DNA from: Candidatus Polarisedimenticolia bacterium
GTDB lineage: Bacteria; Acidobacteriota; Polarisedimenticolia; Gp22-AA2
Length of the DNA stretch: 64,000 bases
Direction: 5' to 3'
Assembly (NCBI GenBank): GCA_036001465.1
Contig: DASYUH010000094.1
Coordinates: 1-64,000 of the forward strand
Of this stretch, positions 26,760 to 34,727 are shown in pieces. Position 1 is the first letter of the stretch. Every line of letters begins with the position of its first letter. Position numbers and translations under genes: made by a program. A model generated the notes under the pieces. The model was not told where the DNA came from, made no database searches, and saw nothing but the letters and a program-made list of their open reading frames with translations.

Positions 26760-27473
26760 CTACGGGGTCATGCCTCCTTTCGCCCGCACCAGCCGATCGA
26801 GGCAGGCACGGTACGTAAGATAGAGAATTCCGGGGAAGGGCAGAATCGCGAACGCCGAGACCACGCCCAGCTCACGGACGACCAGGAAGACGATCGCCGC
26901 CGCCATCGAGCCGGCGAGGTAGGCGGTGCCGGCCCAGGGGGACGAGTCCTGCCAGATGACCAGGAGGGACGCGTGCTCCTTCAGGGCGACGACACCGGAG
27001 ACCAGGGCGGTGTTGAGCACATACTGCGCGAACGCCATCGCCGCGACCGGCACCAGGAGGTCCTCGGCCGAGAACCGCGAGCCCCAGACGCCGCCCTCGG
27101 GAAGCAGCCGCGTGAACACGCGCGCGGAGAGATTGACCGAGATCGCCATGCCGGCCGTGTTGAAGAGCCTCTTGTGCCAGGAGCCCTTCGTCCGGCTGGA
27201 CGAAGCGAAGCCGTCCAGGGCGGCGGTCAAGGTCGCGTAGTCGCCGCCGAACACCATGACAGAAAGGAAGACAAAGGCATCCGAGAACGACACCCGGCAG
27301 GACGGCAGCGGCAGCTTCACCGACAACCTTCCGACCAGGACGGTCAGGATGGCGATTCCGAGCCACGCCAGGTCCTGGGCGCCGAAGCCGGCCTCGAGGA
27401 TGTTGCGCACGCTGCCCGCCAGAATCGCCGTTCCGACCGCAGCCACTGCACCGATGTACAGGTTGCCCTTCAT
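26760..27473 (-). CDS. stand-alone multi-helix membrane sensor-like protein
   Basis: A 237-residue integral membrane protein with six to seven hydrophobic segments and almost no soluble part. The segment LPLPSCRVSFSDAFVFLSVMVFGGDYATLTAALDGF resembles the N-terminal membrane domain that precedes HD-GYP or GGDEF outputs in acidobacterial proteins, but no output domain follows: it stops 30 residues after the last helix. I place the start at the ATG 27473 because AGGAGAG sits 5 nt upstream; earlier in-frame starts would overlap the protease gene. It is 25 nt after the protease and shares its riboswitch-controlled transcript. It may present a membrane surface to the nearby c-di-GMP enzyme, but that is inference. 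Confidence 0.75.
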   Translation of the reverse strand: MKGNLYIGAVAAVGTAILAGSVRNILEAGFGAQDLAWLGIAILTVLVGRLSVKLPLPSCRVSFSDAFVFLSVMVFGGDYATLTAALDGFASSSRTKGSWHKRLFNTAGMAISVNLSARVFTRLLPEGGVWGSRFSAEDLLVPVAAMAFAQYVLNTALVSGVVALKEHASLLVIWQDSSPWAGTAYLAGSMAAAIVFLVVRELGVVSAFAILPFPGILYLTYRACLDRLVRAKGGMTP

Positions 27474-27498
27474 GTCATCTCTCCTGGGGACCATCGGG

Positions 27499-29472
27499 TT
27501 ACCGGTCACTGGTGAGCCCCCAGATGAGACCGGCGTCCCTGATGCCCCAGATGAGACCGCTGTCGTATCCGCCGTACCCTTTGACACCCCAGATGAGGCT
27601 GGTCGAGCTGATGTCGAAGAAGTCGTTCGAGATCACCCGGTCGCCCCAGATGAGGCCCGAGGCGTACAGCCTCTCGGTCCAGATGAGCCCGCTGGCCGTA
27701 GGGGTGCCCGAGCCCCAGGTGACGTAGTTCCACTGTCCATTCCCGCCGAACACCACGTAGTCGCTGGCGAACAGGCCGTCGTAGTACGTGACGCCCATGC
27801 CCCACGCGTCGAGGCGGCTCGGCGTCCCCCAGATGAGCGACTGGGCATAGGCACCCTGCTGCGTGGTGAACATCGTCTCGCCACGCAGGCCGCCGAAGCC
27901 CCAGATGAGCCCCTGGCTCCAGGCGAAGGTCTCGCCGGCGATGGTCGTCTCAGCGCTCGGGAATCCGGAGACGCTCAGGCTCTGGCCGACAGGGAGCGCG
28001 TACGCATACTTGCTGATCGATCGCGCCAATCGCACCGCGCCGTCGACGTTCAGCATCCCGGCGCCCTGCTCGAAGAGATCCGGACCGTTCATGATCTGGG
28101 CGGAGTACATCAGGATCGCCTTGACCATGTTGGGCGTCAGCCCCGGGTTGGCCTGCAGCATCAGGGCGACGGCGCCCGAGACCACGCCGGTCGACATCGA
28201 CGAGCCGCTCAGGGTCATGTAGCGGGCCTTGTTGCTGGCGCCTCCGGTGTCGACGTGCAGGACCGGATAGGTGCTGACGAGGTAGTTCTGATAGCGCTCC
28301 AGGGACACGAGGCGGCACCCCGGGGCGACCAGGTCGGGCTTCGCGAGAAAGTCGTAGGCGACCGCCCCGGTCAGCGGGTCGACCGAGTGCGACATCGTCG
28401 GGCCGCGCGAGGAGTAGGGCGCGATGGTGTCGTCCGACCGGACATCCGTGCCGAAGGAGTTGGTGGCGCCGACGGTGATCGCCGCGGGGGAGATGCCGGG
28501 GGACGTGATGCCGCCATAGACCTTGTTGCCGATCTGGTCCTTACCGAAGTTGCCGGCCGCCGCGACGACGACCATCCCGGCCTTCGTCGCCCGCGCCACC
28601 GCCTGGCAGAGGGGATCGTTGACGTAGGAGTCGATCGGCGGCGCCGCCAGCGACAGGTTGAGGACCCTGATGTTGTACAGGGTGCGGATCGAGATCGCCT
28701 GATCGATCGCCGCGACCACGCTGCTGACGTATCCCCGGCCCTTCTCATCGAGCACCTTGAAATTGATCAAGTTGGCGCCCGGCGCCATCCCGGCGAAGTC
28801 CCGGCCGGCGAAAAAGTAGGAGCTGCCGTCCCCCCCGATCGCCCCGGCGACGTGCGTCCCGTGGCCGAATGGGTCGTCCAGGCCTCCGCGGCCGGTGAAG
28901 TCCCACGAGAAGACGACGCGCCGCTTCCCCTTCGACTCGTCGCGCAGATCGAAGTGGTCGGCCTCGATCCCGGAGTCGAGGACCGCCACGGTGACTCCCG
29001 TGCCGTCCAGACCCTGGGGCAGCCCATCCACCGAGACGAGAATCTTGAAGGCCAGGTCGGCCCCCGTCGTCTTCTCCAGGTGACTGACGACGCTCGAGAC
29101 CTCCCTGTCCGGAGAGATGTACTCCAACCCCTCGACTTCGGCCAATGCACCGATCGCCTCGAGGGGCATGTCGGCGACCATCTCATCGATGTTCCGGTAA
29201 TGCCTCTGAGGCGTGCCCCCGAGCTCCTGGATGCGCTTGGTGACGTAGGCCACATCGGCCCCCTTCAGGGAGACGATCAGGCGCGTGCTGGAGGTCGGGG
29301 AGCCGTTCTTGATCTGCTCGGCCAGATCGGGGGCGATGCCGGCCTTGCCGCCCCGCGCCGCCTGGGCGGGAGCGAAACCGAATGCGACCAACAGGAGGAC
29401 GGCGAGCGAGAGGGTGACGCCGCGGAAGTGCCCTTTCCTGCCGGCGGACAAGAACAGAGTCTCTCGCTTCAT
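27499..29472 (-). CDS. secreted S8 subtilisin-like protease with C-terminal LIWG repeats
   Basis: A 657-residue protein with a signal peptide (LSLAVLLLVAFGFAPAQA). An inhibitor I9-like prodomain runs to about residue 130. The peptidase S8 domain has Asp in AVLDSGIEADHF (about 166), His in GHGTHVAGAIGGD (about 205), an oxyanion Asn in VVAAAGNFG, and Ser in LSGSSMSTGVVSG (about 424). After about residue 520 the tail holds seven copies of a short motif: GLIWG, SLIWG, GLIWT, GLIWG, SLIWG, GLIWG, GLIWG. The tail ends directly after the last repeat. Similar tails occur in some Acidobacteria subtilases; their role is not known to me. The ATG at 29472 follows AGGAGG, which a riboswitch hairpin can mask. 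Confidence 0.92.
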   Translation of the reverse strand: MKRETLFLSAGRKGHFRGVTLSLAVLLLVAFGFAPAQAARGGKAGIAPDLAEQIKNGSPTSSTRLIVSLKGADVAYVTKRIQELGGTPQRHYRNIDEMVADMPLEAIGALAEVEGLEYISPDREVSSVVSHLEKTTGADLAFKILVSVDGLPQGLDGTGVTVAVLDSGIEADHFDLRDESKGKRRVVFSWDFTGRGGLDDPFGHGTHVAGAIGGDGSSYFFAGRDFAGMAPGANLINFKVLDEKGRGYVSSVVAAIDQAISIRTLYNIRVLNLSLAAPPIDSYVNDPLCQAVARATKAGMVVVAAAGNFGKDQIGNKVYGGITSPGISPAAITVGATNSFGTDVRSDDTIAPYSSRGPTMSHSVDPLTGAVAYDFLAKPDLVAPGCRLVSLERYQNYLVSTYPVLHVDTGGASNKARYMTLSGSSMSTGVVSGAVALMLQANPGLTPNMVKAILMYSAQIMNGPDLFEQGAGMLNVDGAVRLARSISKYAYALPVGQSLSVSGFPSAETTIAGETFAWSQGLIWGFGGLRGETMFTTQQGAYAQSLIWGTPSRLDAWGMGVTYYDGLFASDYVVFGGNGQWNYVTWGSGTPTASGLIWTERLYASGLIWGDRVISNDFFDISSTSLIWGVKGYGGYDSGLIWGIRDAGLIWGLTSDR

Positions 29473-29475
29473 ACG

Positions 29476-29505
29476 ACCTCCTGGTTTTCGACGGGACCAT
29501 GAGGT
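29476..29505 (-). promoter_or_regulatory. ribosome-site sequestering hairpin (riboswitch expression platform)
   Basis: Minus-strand ACCTCATGGT (29496-29505) can pair with ACCAGGAGGT (29476-29485) in 9 of 10 positions around a 10-nt loop, burying the ribosome site AGGAGG. A competing hairpin GACGGG (29510-29515) with CCCGTC (29490-29495) uses the loop of the first and the 3-prime edge of the aptamer, so the two cannot coexist. This is what a translational on/off switch looks like. Confidence 0.65.
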
Positions 29506-29598
29506 GCTTCCCGTCGGCAACCCGGCTGTCTCTGAGAGACCCGCGGCTTTCCGTCCCACCCTCGCGGGTGGTTTGGCCTGCACGACCGTTCGCCCGTA
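29506..29598 (-). promoter_or_regulatory. c-di-GMP-I (GEMM) riboswitch aptamer
   Basis: On the minus strand the conserved GEMM-I blocks occur in order: AGGCCAAACC (29570-29579), the stem CCACCC closed by a GCGA tetraloop with GGGTGG (29556-29571), GGGACGGAAAGCC (29545-29557), a second hairpin with GTCTC/GAGAC, and AGCCGGGTTGCC (29516-29527). The GNRA loop and the GACG(C/G)AAAGCC block are hallmarks of the aptamer that binds cyclic di-GMP. It sits immediately before the protease ribosome site, and the neighbouring operon makes and breaks the same ligand. Confidence 0.85.
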
Positions 29599-29909
29599 CT
29601 AGAGCAACCGATGTGCCATGGGGTGGACGGAGGGAATCGGTCGGGGCCGGGGACGCGATTAAAGATCGCAAATACATGATGTTAGACGGTCGATGACCCG
29701 CCTCATGCGGGGCCGATCCGCCCGGTTGCCTGGGACTCTGCACCCCCGGCCGCCTGAGCAGATTCCAGACACGCCTCGGCCGGAAAGTCGACAGACCGAG
29801 GCATCTTCTACGATGTATATGTATTTGATTCAATAGGTTACGTTGTGTGTCCAGCCCACGTCAGAGATCGGGTCGACATGTCGGGCGCCTGTTCAGTGGA
29901 ACGCGGTTC
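29599..29909. other. intergenic region between divergent riboswitch operon and accD
   Basis: No gene was recognised. It contains a small palindrome GCGAT-5nt-ATCGC (29655-29669), a 7-bp inverted repeat GCCTCGG/CCGAGGC (29773-29802) and an unusually AT-rich stretch near 29808-29840. The promoter of the riboswitch transcript should lie here, but I could not assign convincing -35 and -10 boxes. Confidence 0.4.
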
Positions 29910-29939
29910 TTGACCAGGCGGATCGGGTAGGGCTATGAT
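29910..29939 (+). promoter_or_regulatory. sigma-70 type promoter of accD
   Basis: -35 TTGACC (29910-29915), 18-nt spacer, -10 TATGAT (29934-29939), about 48 nt upstream of the accD start. Both boxes differ from consensus by one base. Confidence 0.7.
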
Positions 29940-29987
29940 CTGCCGCACTTAGGGCCCTGACCCGCCCCTTCGAGGAAAGAGGATCGG

Positions 29988-31040
29988 ATGGAAATAGCGT
30001 GGTTCAAGAAGATACGCAAGCCCAAGCAGCCGGTCGAACACAAGCGGATCCAGGTCCCCGAGGGGCTTTGGGTCAAGTGCAGCGGCTGCAAGGAAATCAT
30101 CTATAAGAAGGAAGTCCTCAGAAACGCCAACGTCTGCCCCAAGTGCAAATACCACTTCCGAATCTCGGCCCGCGAGCGCCTGACCGCCCTGTTCGACGAC
30201 GGACGGTACCAGGAGGTCGACACCGACATCTATTCGGTCGATCCGCTGAAATTCCGGGACATCAAGCCGTACCGGGACAGGCTGCGGGAGTACCGCGAGA
30301 AGACCGGCCTCAACGACGCCATCATCAATGCCCGGGGGACCATGGGCGGCGTCCCGGTCATGATGGCGGTCATGGAGTACGGCTTCATGGGTGGATCGAT
30401 GGGCTCGGCGGTCGGCGAGAAGGTCACGCGGGCGATCGAGCGCGCCCTGGACGAGCGCATCCCCCTCGTGATCATCTGCTGCTCCGGAGGGGCGCGCATG
30501 CAGGAGGGGGTCCTCTCCCTCATGCAGATGGCCAAAATCTGCGCCGCCCTGGCAAGACTGCACGCGGCCGGCGTCCCTTTCATCTCGGTGCTCACCGATC
30601 CCACGACCGGCGGGGTGACCGCCTCGTTCGCCATGCTGGGGGACTTGAACCTCGCCGAGCCGAAGGCTCTCATCGGCTTCGCCGGACCCCGGGTGATCGA
30701 GCAGACCATCCGCGAGAAGCTCCCCGACGAGTTCCAGAGGTCCGAGTTCCTGGTCGAGCACGGCATGCTCGATTTCATCGTCGAGCGCCGCGAGATGCGC
30801 GACGTGCTCGTCCGCTGCCTGAAATTCCTGTACAACACCGAGGCCCTCGCCGCCACGAGCCCGTCGGCCGAGTCGTCCGCCGAGCGTTCGACCGGCTCCG
30901 GCGTCGGCAGCGACGCGGCCTCGACCGGCCAGGGGGGGGCCGCCTTCTCCCGGACGGGAAAGGCGCGCGAGCCGCTGCCGTTCCCCTCTCCCTTCGCCGC
31001 CCGAAGCAAGATCACGACCCCCTCCCCCGACATCACCTAG
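29988..31040 (+). CDS. accD: acetyl-CoA carboxylase carboxyltransferase subunit beta
   Basis: A 350-residue subunit that, with AccA, transfers the carboxyl group from biotin on AccB to acetyl-CoA, giving malonyl-CoA for fatty acid synthesis. The N-terminal zinc ribbon has Cys31, Cys34, Cys50 and Cys53. The carboxyltransferase core includes GGVPVMMAVMEYGFMGGSMGS, ICCSGGARMQEGVLSL, LTDPTTGGVTASFA and GFAGPRVIEQTI. The last 65 residues are a Ser/Pro/Gly-rich low-complexity tail beyond the normal family end. It leads a plus-strand run accD-MFS-folC; accD next to folC is a common arrangement. Confidence 0.96.
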   Translation: MEIAWFKKIRKPKQPVEHKRIQVPEGLWVKCSGCKEIIYKKEVLRNANVCPKCKYHFRISARERLTALFDDGRYQEVDTDIYSVDPLKFRDIKPYRDRLREYREKTGLNDAIINARGTMGGVPVMMAVMEYGFMGGSMGSAVGEKVTRAIERALDERIPLVIICCSGGARMQEGVLSLMQMAKICAALARLHAAGVPFISVLTDPTTGGVTASFAMLGDLNLAEPKALIGFAGPRVIEQTIREKLPDEFQRSEFLVEHGMLDFIVERREMRDVLVRCLKFLYNTEALAATSPSAESSAERSTGSGVGSDAASTGQGGAAFSRTGKAREPLPFPSPFAARSKITTPSPDIT

Positions 31041-31050
31041 GCGCGTTCGG

Positions 31051-32403
31051 ATGCGGGTCGCCGACCGGCTGGACCGCCTCCCCCTGGCAGGCTTCCACTA
31101 CCGTCTGCTGCTCCTGAGCGGGCTGGGCTGGCTGTTCGATTCGATGGACGGCGGATTGATGTCGTTCGTCCTGGCGCGCCTGAAGACCGAGTGGCACCTG
31201 ACACCGGATCAGATCGCCGCCCTCTCCAGCGCCGGCCTGGCCGGCATGTTCCTCGGCGGGGCGGTCGCCGGCTCGCTCGCCGACCGCTTCGGCCGCAAGG
31301 CGGTCTTCCAGACGACCCTGATCATCTTCAGCGTCGCCACCGGCCTGTGCGCCCTGGCGAAGGGGTTCGGATCGCTCCTGCTCCTGCGCTTCCTGGTCGG
31401 GTTCGGCCTGGGAGGGGAGCTGCCGGTGGCCGCCGCCCTGGTCAGCGAGTTCGCCCCGGCCCGCCACCGCGGCCGGCTGGTCGTCCTCCTCGAGTCGTTC
31501 TGGGCGTTCGGCTGGGCGGCGGCCGCGATCATCGCCGAGCTCCTGGCGCGGCAGGCGGAGGCGGCGGGTCGCGGCTTTCCGTGGCGCACCGCCTTCCTGA
31601 TCGGGGCGCTGCCGGCCCTGTACGTGTTCGTCCTGCGGCGCTCCCTGCCCGAATCGCCGCGCTATCTGGCGGCGCACGGCCGGATCTCCGAGGCCGAGTC
31701 GACCCTGCGCTCCATCGAGCGGCAGAGCGGCATCGAGCCCGGCGCGCCGCTCGTCGAGGACGGCGCCATGGGGTCCGGACGCCGGGCGCGCCTGCGCGAT
31801 CTGTTCGGCCCCGGGGTCGCCCGCCGCACCGCCATGCTCTGGATCCTCTGGTTCGCGATGGCGTACTCCTACTACGGCATCTTCACCTGGCTGCCGACCC
31901 TCATCGCCGGCAGGGGGTTTCCTCTGGTCCAGTCGTTCCAGTTCACCCTGATCATCACGCTGGCGCAGATTCCCGGATACTTTGCCGCCGCGTTTCTCGT
32001 CGAGAAGGTCGGCCGCAAGGCGACCCTGGTCCCTTTCATGCTGCTGTGCGCCCTCTCTTCGTATGCCTTCGGCGGCGCGCAATCTCCGAACGACCTCGTC
32101 CTCTGGGGATCCCTGGTGTCGTTCTTCAACCTGGGGGCCTGGGGCGTGACCTACGGGTACACCCCCGAGCTCTACCCGACCTGGCTCCGCGGCACGGGGA
32201 CCGGGTCCGCCGCCGCCTTCGGCCGGATCGGCGGCGTCGTGGCGCCGCTCGTCGTCGGCAAGCTGATGGGGACGTGGGGCGGCGGCTTCACCGCGGTGTT
32301 CGTGATGTTCGCCGCCGTCCTGGTCATGGGCTCGATCGGCGTCGTCGCGCTCGGCGAAGAGACCCGCGGCCGCACGCTCGAGGAAATCTCCCGCGGCCTG
32401 TGA
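31051..32403 (+). CDS. MFS transporter, sugar/organic-acid porter (NiaP-like)
   Basis: A 450-residue inner-membrane transporter with 12 predicted helices. Family signatures: GSLADRFGRKAVF between helices 2 and 3, LLLLRFLVGFGLGGELPVA in helix 4, FVLRRSLPESPRYLAAHGR after helix 6, YTPELYPTWLRGTGTGSAAAFGRIGG late in the protein and EETRGRTLEEI at the end. The start WLFDSMDGGLMSF is typical of aromatic-acid or niacin porters, but substrate cannot be fixed. It begins 10 nt after accD and 45 nt before folC, so it is probably in the same transcript. Confidence 0.85.
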   Translation: MRVADRLDRLPLAGFHYRLLLLSGLGWLFDSMDGGLMSFVLARLKTEWHLTPDQIAALSSAGLAGMFLGGAVAGSLADRFGRKAVFQTTLIIFSVATGLCALAKGFGSLLLLRFLVGFGLGGELPVAAALVSEFAPARHRGRLVVLLESFWAFGWAAAAIIAELLARQAEAAGRGFPWRTAFLIGALPALYVFVLRRSLPESPRYLAAHGRISEAESTLRSIERQSGIEPGAPLVEDGAMGSGRRARLRDLFGPGVARRTAMLWILWFAMAYSYYGIFTWLPTLIAGRGFPLVQSFQFTLIITLAQIPGYFAAAFLVEKVGRKATLVPFMLLCALSSYAFGGAQSPNDLVLWGSLVSFFNLGAWGVTYGYTPELYPTWLRGTGTGSAAAFGRIGGVVAPLVVGKLMGTWGGGFTAVFVMFAAVLVMGSIGVVALGEETRGRTLEEISRGL

Positions 32404-32448
32404 GCCGGCCCGATACTCGGGCAGGCTCCTGGCGTATCCTTCCCCGCC

Positions 32449-33774
32449 ATGACCCTTGAGGAGGCGCTCGCCTATCTCGAGTCCCTGGAGGTGCTCGGCA
32501 TCCGGCCGGGCCTGGACCGGATCACCGCCCTCCTGGACCGCCTCGGCCGCCCCCAGGACGACTTCCCCTCCGTCCTGATCGCGGGCACGAACGGCAAGGG
32601 CTCGGTCGCCGCCTGCCTGGCGTCGATCCTGCGCCAGTCCGGGCTCGCGCCCGGCGTCTACACCTCTCCCCACCTGGTCCGCTTCGCCGAGCGCATCGTG
32701 GCCGAGGACAGGCCGATTGCCGACGAGGAGGTGGCGGCGCTCGTCCCGGAGGTGCGCGCCGCGATTGCCGCCGTGCCCCTCCTGGTGGCCGATCCGCCGA
32801 CCTACTTCGAAGCGACGACCGCCCTGGCATGTCTCCACTTCAGCCGGCGCAAGGTGCCGATCGCGGTCCTCGAGGTCGGCATGGGTGGCCGGTTCGATGC
32901 GACCAACGTCGTGCGGCCGCTGGCCTGCGCCATCACGCGCGTCGCCATGGATCACATGCAATGGCTCGGAGACACCCTCTCCGAAATCGCCTACCAGAAG
33001 GCCGGTATCCTGAAACCCGGCGTCCCGGCCGTCGTGTCGGAGCAGCAGCAGCCGGCCCTCGAGGTCATCCGCGGCGAGGCGGCCCGCCTCGGGGCGCCCC
33101 TCACGCTGGCCTCCGCCTGCGAGACCAAGCCGGCCGGGTCGCGGGCGGAGGAGGGCGGTGGCGGATCCGGACCCTGCCCCGATCCGCCGGTCTTCTCGCT
33201 CACGACCCCTTCGGGGGGCCACTACCCCGATCTCGCCCTGTCCCTGCGCGGCGCGCACCAGGTGGAGAACGCCGTCGTCGCCGTCCTCCTCGCCGAACGG
33301 CTCGCGGCCGGAGGGGTCCGAGGCATCGATGGGCGCTCGATCGCCGAGGGCCTCCGCCTGGCCGTCTGGCCCGGCCGCCTCGAGATCGTCTCCGGCCGCC
33401 CCGAGCTCCTGCTCGACGGCGCCCACAATCCCGCCGGCTGCGCCGCGCTCGCCGCCTACCTGAAGGACCACCAGCGCCACAGGAGCACCGTCCTTCTTTT
33501 CGCGTCGATGAAGGACAAGCCGGCAGGCAGCATGCTCGATCTCCTCTGCCCGCTGGCGCGCAAGGTGATCGTCACGCGCGTGCCCGTCCCCCGCGGAGAG
33601 ACGCCCGAAGCCCTGGGCCGCCTCGCCCTGGACCGCCACCCGGACGTGGCCCGGGCGGATTCCGTCGGCGAGGCCCTGGGCCTCGCCCGCGACGCCGCCG
33701 GCCCGGACGGGCTCGTCGTCATCAGCGGCTCCCTCTACCTGGTCGGGGAGATCAAGAAGACCCTGCGGGGCTGA
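32449..33774 (+). CDS. folC: bifunctional folylpolyglutamate/dihydrofolate synthase
   Basis: A 441-residue Mur-ligase-fold enzyme that adds glutamate to dihydropteroate and folates. P-loop GTNGKGSVA at 46-54, then YTSPHLVRFAERI, the FEATTALACLHF and EVGMGGRFDATNVV motifs, DHMQWLGDTLSEIAYQKAGI and a C-terminal domain with LLDGAHNPAG. Length is normal. The ATG at 32449 has only a weak ribosome site, consistent with being internal to an operon. Confidence 0.95.
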   Translation: MTLEEALAYLESLEVLGIRPGLDRITALLDRLGRPQDDFPSVLIAGTNGKGSVAACLASILRQSGLAPGVYTSPHLVRFAERIVAEDRPIADEEVAALVPEVRAAIAAVPLLVADPPTYFEATTALACLHFSRRKVPIAVLEVGMGGRFDATNVVRPLACAITRVAMDHMQWLGDTLSEIAYQKAGILKPGVPAVVSEQQQPALEVIRGEAARLGAPLTLASACETKPAGSRAEEGGGGSGPCPDPPVFSLTTPSGGHYPDLALSLRGAHQVENAVVAVLLAERLAAGGVRGIDGRSIAEGLRLAVWPGRLEIVSGRPELLLDGAHNPAGCAALAAYLKDHQRHRSTVLLFASMKDKPAGSMLDLLCPLARKVIVTRVPVPRGETPEALGRLALDRHPDVARADSVGEALGLARDAAGPDGLVVISGSLYLVGEIKKTLRG

Positions 33775-33802
33775 AACGGCCCTCGATTCCTCGCCGGCGG
33801 GC

Positions 33803-33828
33803 GGCGCGCCCGGGTGGCGCGCCCGGGT
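33803..33828 (+). repeat. 13-bp tandem duplication after folC
   Basis: Two exact copies of GGCGCGCCCGGGT (33803-33815 and 33816-33828). The 8-bp palindromes inside each copy can also fold into a stem with a 5-nt loop. No T-tract follows, so it is not a standard terminator. Confidence 0.7.
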
Positions 33829-33944
33829 AGTCAGGCGGGAAGAGGGATGATACCCTTCCGGCTTCTCATCTCGAGAGGGGGCAGGGCGGGTGGCTCGCGG
33901 ACCCGGCGGCCGCGGCGAGCCTCCCAGGAGCCTGTCCGAGTTTC

Positions 33945-34727
33945 ATGAGCGACCCGGTCATCTGTTTCGGCCAGCAGCCCTGCGGGTTTTTCCCGAAGCG
34001 GTTCTTCCACGCGAAGCTCCTGACCGCCCGCCGGTTGCAGCAGCGGATCGGAGGGCGGATCGTCTATTTCTGCCATGACAGCGACCACGACTATCGCGAA
34101 ACCACGACCCCGCTGCGGGACCTGAAGACGGGCGATCTGAAGCGGCTCAATTTCGATCACGTGGGAAAGCTCCAGAAGAAGTACTCGCCGCTGTACGCCA
34201 AGAGGATCCAGGGGGACTGGCAGGAGAAGACGGCCCGCGTCCTTCCGTGCTTCGTCCCGCCCGCCGTGGTGGGGATCTTCCTCGCCGTCCGGGCGGACAC
34301 GGTGGCCGATTTCTGCCTCGGCATGTATCGGGGGCTCAAGCTCCTCGACGGCGTGGACGTCGTCCGCTCGGGCGATCCCTTCGTGCGGGTGAAGGCGATC
34401 GAGGTGGCCGATTTCTACGTCGATGTCGACTACGAGGGGGAGCTGGTCCGGGCCCGCTGCCAGGCGGGGCGCCTCACCCTCCACCGCGGCGGCGACGAGT
34501 ACCTGGAGCTTCCCTGGAGCGAGCCCCGGAAGGCGAGCATCAGCCCGGCGCGCGACACGCGGCTCCGCTGGATGCAGTCGGTCGTCCGTTGCACCCACTA
34601 TGTCGCCGGAGCGAGCGAGATGCAGTACCTGAACCGCTCCGAGACGCCGGAGATCGAGTTCGTGGAGCGCGATGCCATCGAGAACTCCCACGAATCGCTG
34701 GTCGACTACCCGTGGACCGCCCATTGA
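33945..34727 (+). CDS. conserved uncharacterised protein coupled to bshA (possible BshC-like)
   Basis: A 260-residue soluble protein with no signal or membrane segment. I do not know a named family for it. It begins PVICFGQQPCGFFPKRFFHAK and continues GGRIVYFCHDSDHDYRETTT; later DTVADFCLGMYR, RWMQSVVRCTHYVAGASEMQYL. The GQQ followed by a hydrophobic strand ending DSDHD recalls the GQQxG and SEDHD landmarks of BshC, the last enzyme of bacillithiol synthesis, but this protein is half as long. Its stop overlaps the bshA start (TTGA), so the two are translated together. A role in bacillithiol-type thiol synthesis is inference from context plus this faint similarity. The start ATG has AGGAG rather far upstream (about 14 nt). 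Confidence 0.72.
   Translation: MSDPVICFGQQPCGFFPKRFFHAKLLTARRLQQRIGGRIVYFCHDSDHDYRETTTPLRDLKTGDLKRLNFDHVGKLQKKYSPLYAKRIQGDWQEKTARVLPCFVPPAVVGIFLAVRADTVADFCLGMYRGLKLLDGVDVVRSGDPFVRVKAIEVADFYVDVDYEGELVRARCQAGRLTLHRGGDEYLELPWSEPRKASISPARDTRLRWMQSVVRCTHYVAGASEMQYLNRSETPEIEFVERDAIENSHESLVDYPWTAH

Noticed and set aside
27499-27915. LIWG-coding repeats as a CRISPR-like or DNA repeat array
   Set aside because: The DNA spacing is irregular and the conserved unit is a short peptide in one frame.
29773-29802. Inverted repeat as terminator of the riboswitch transcript or of accD
   Set aside because: No T-tract on either side and a 16-nt loop; it is recorded only as an intergenic repeat.
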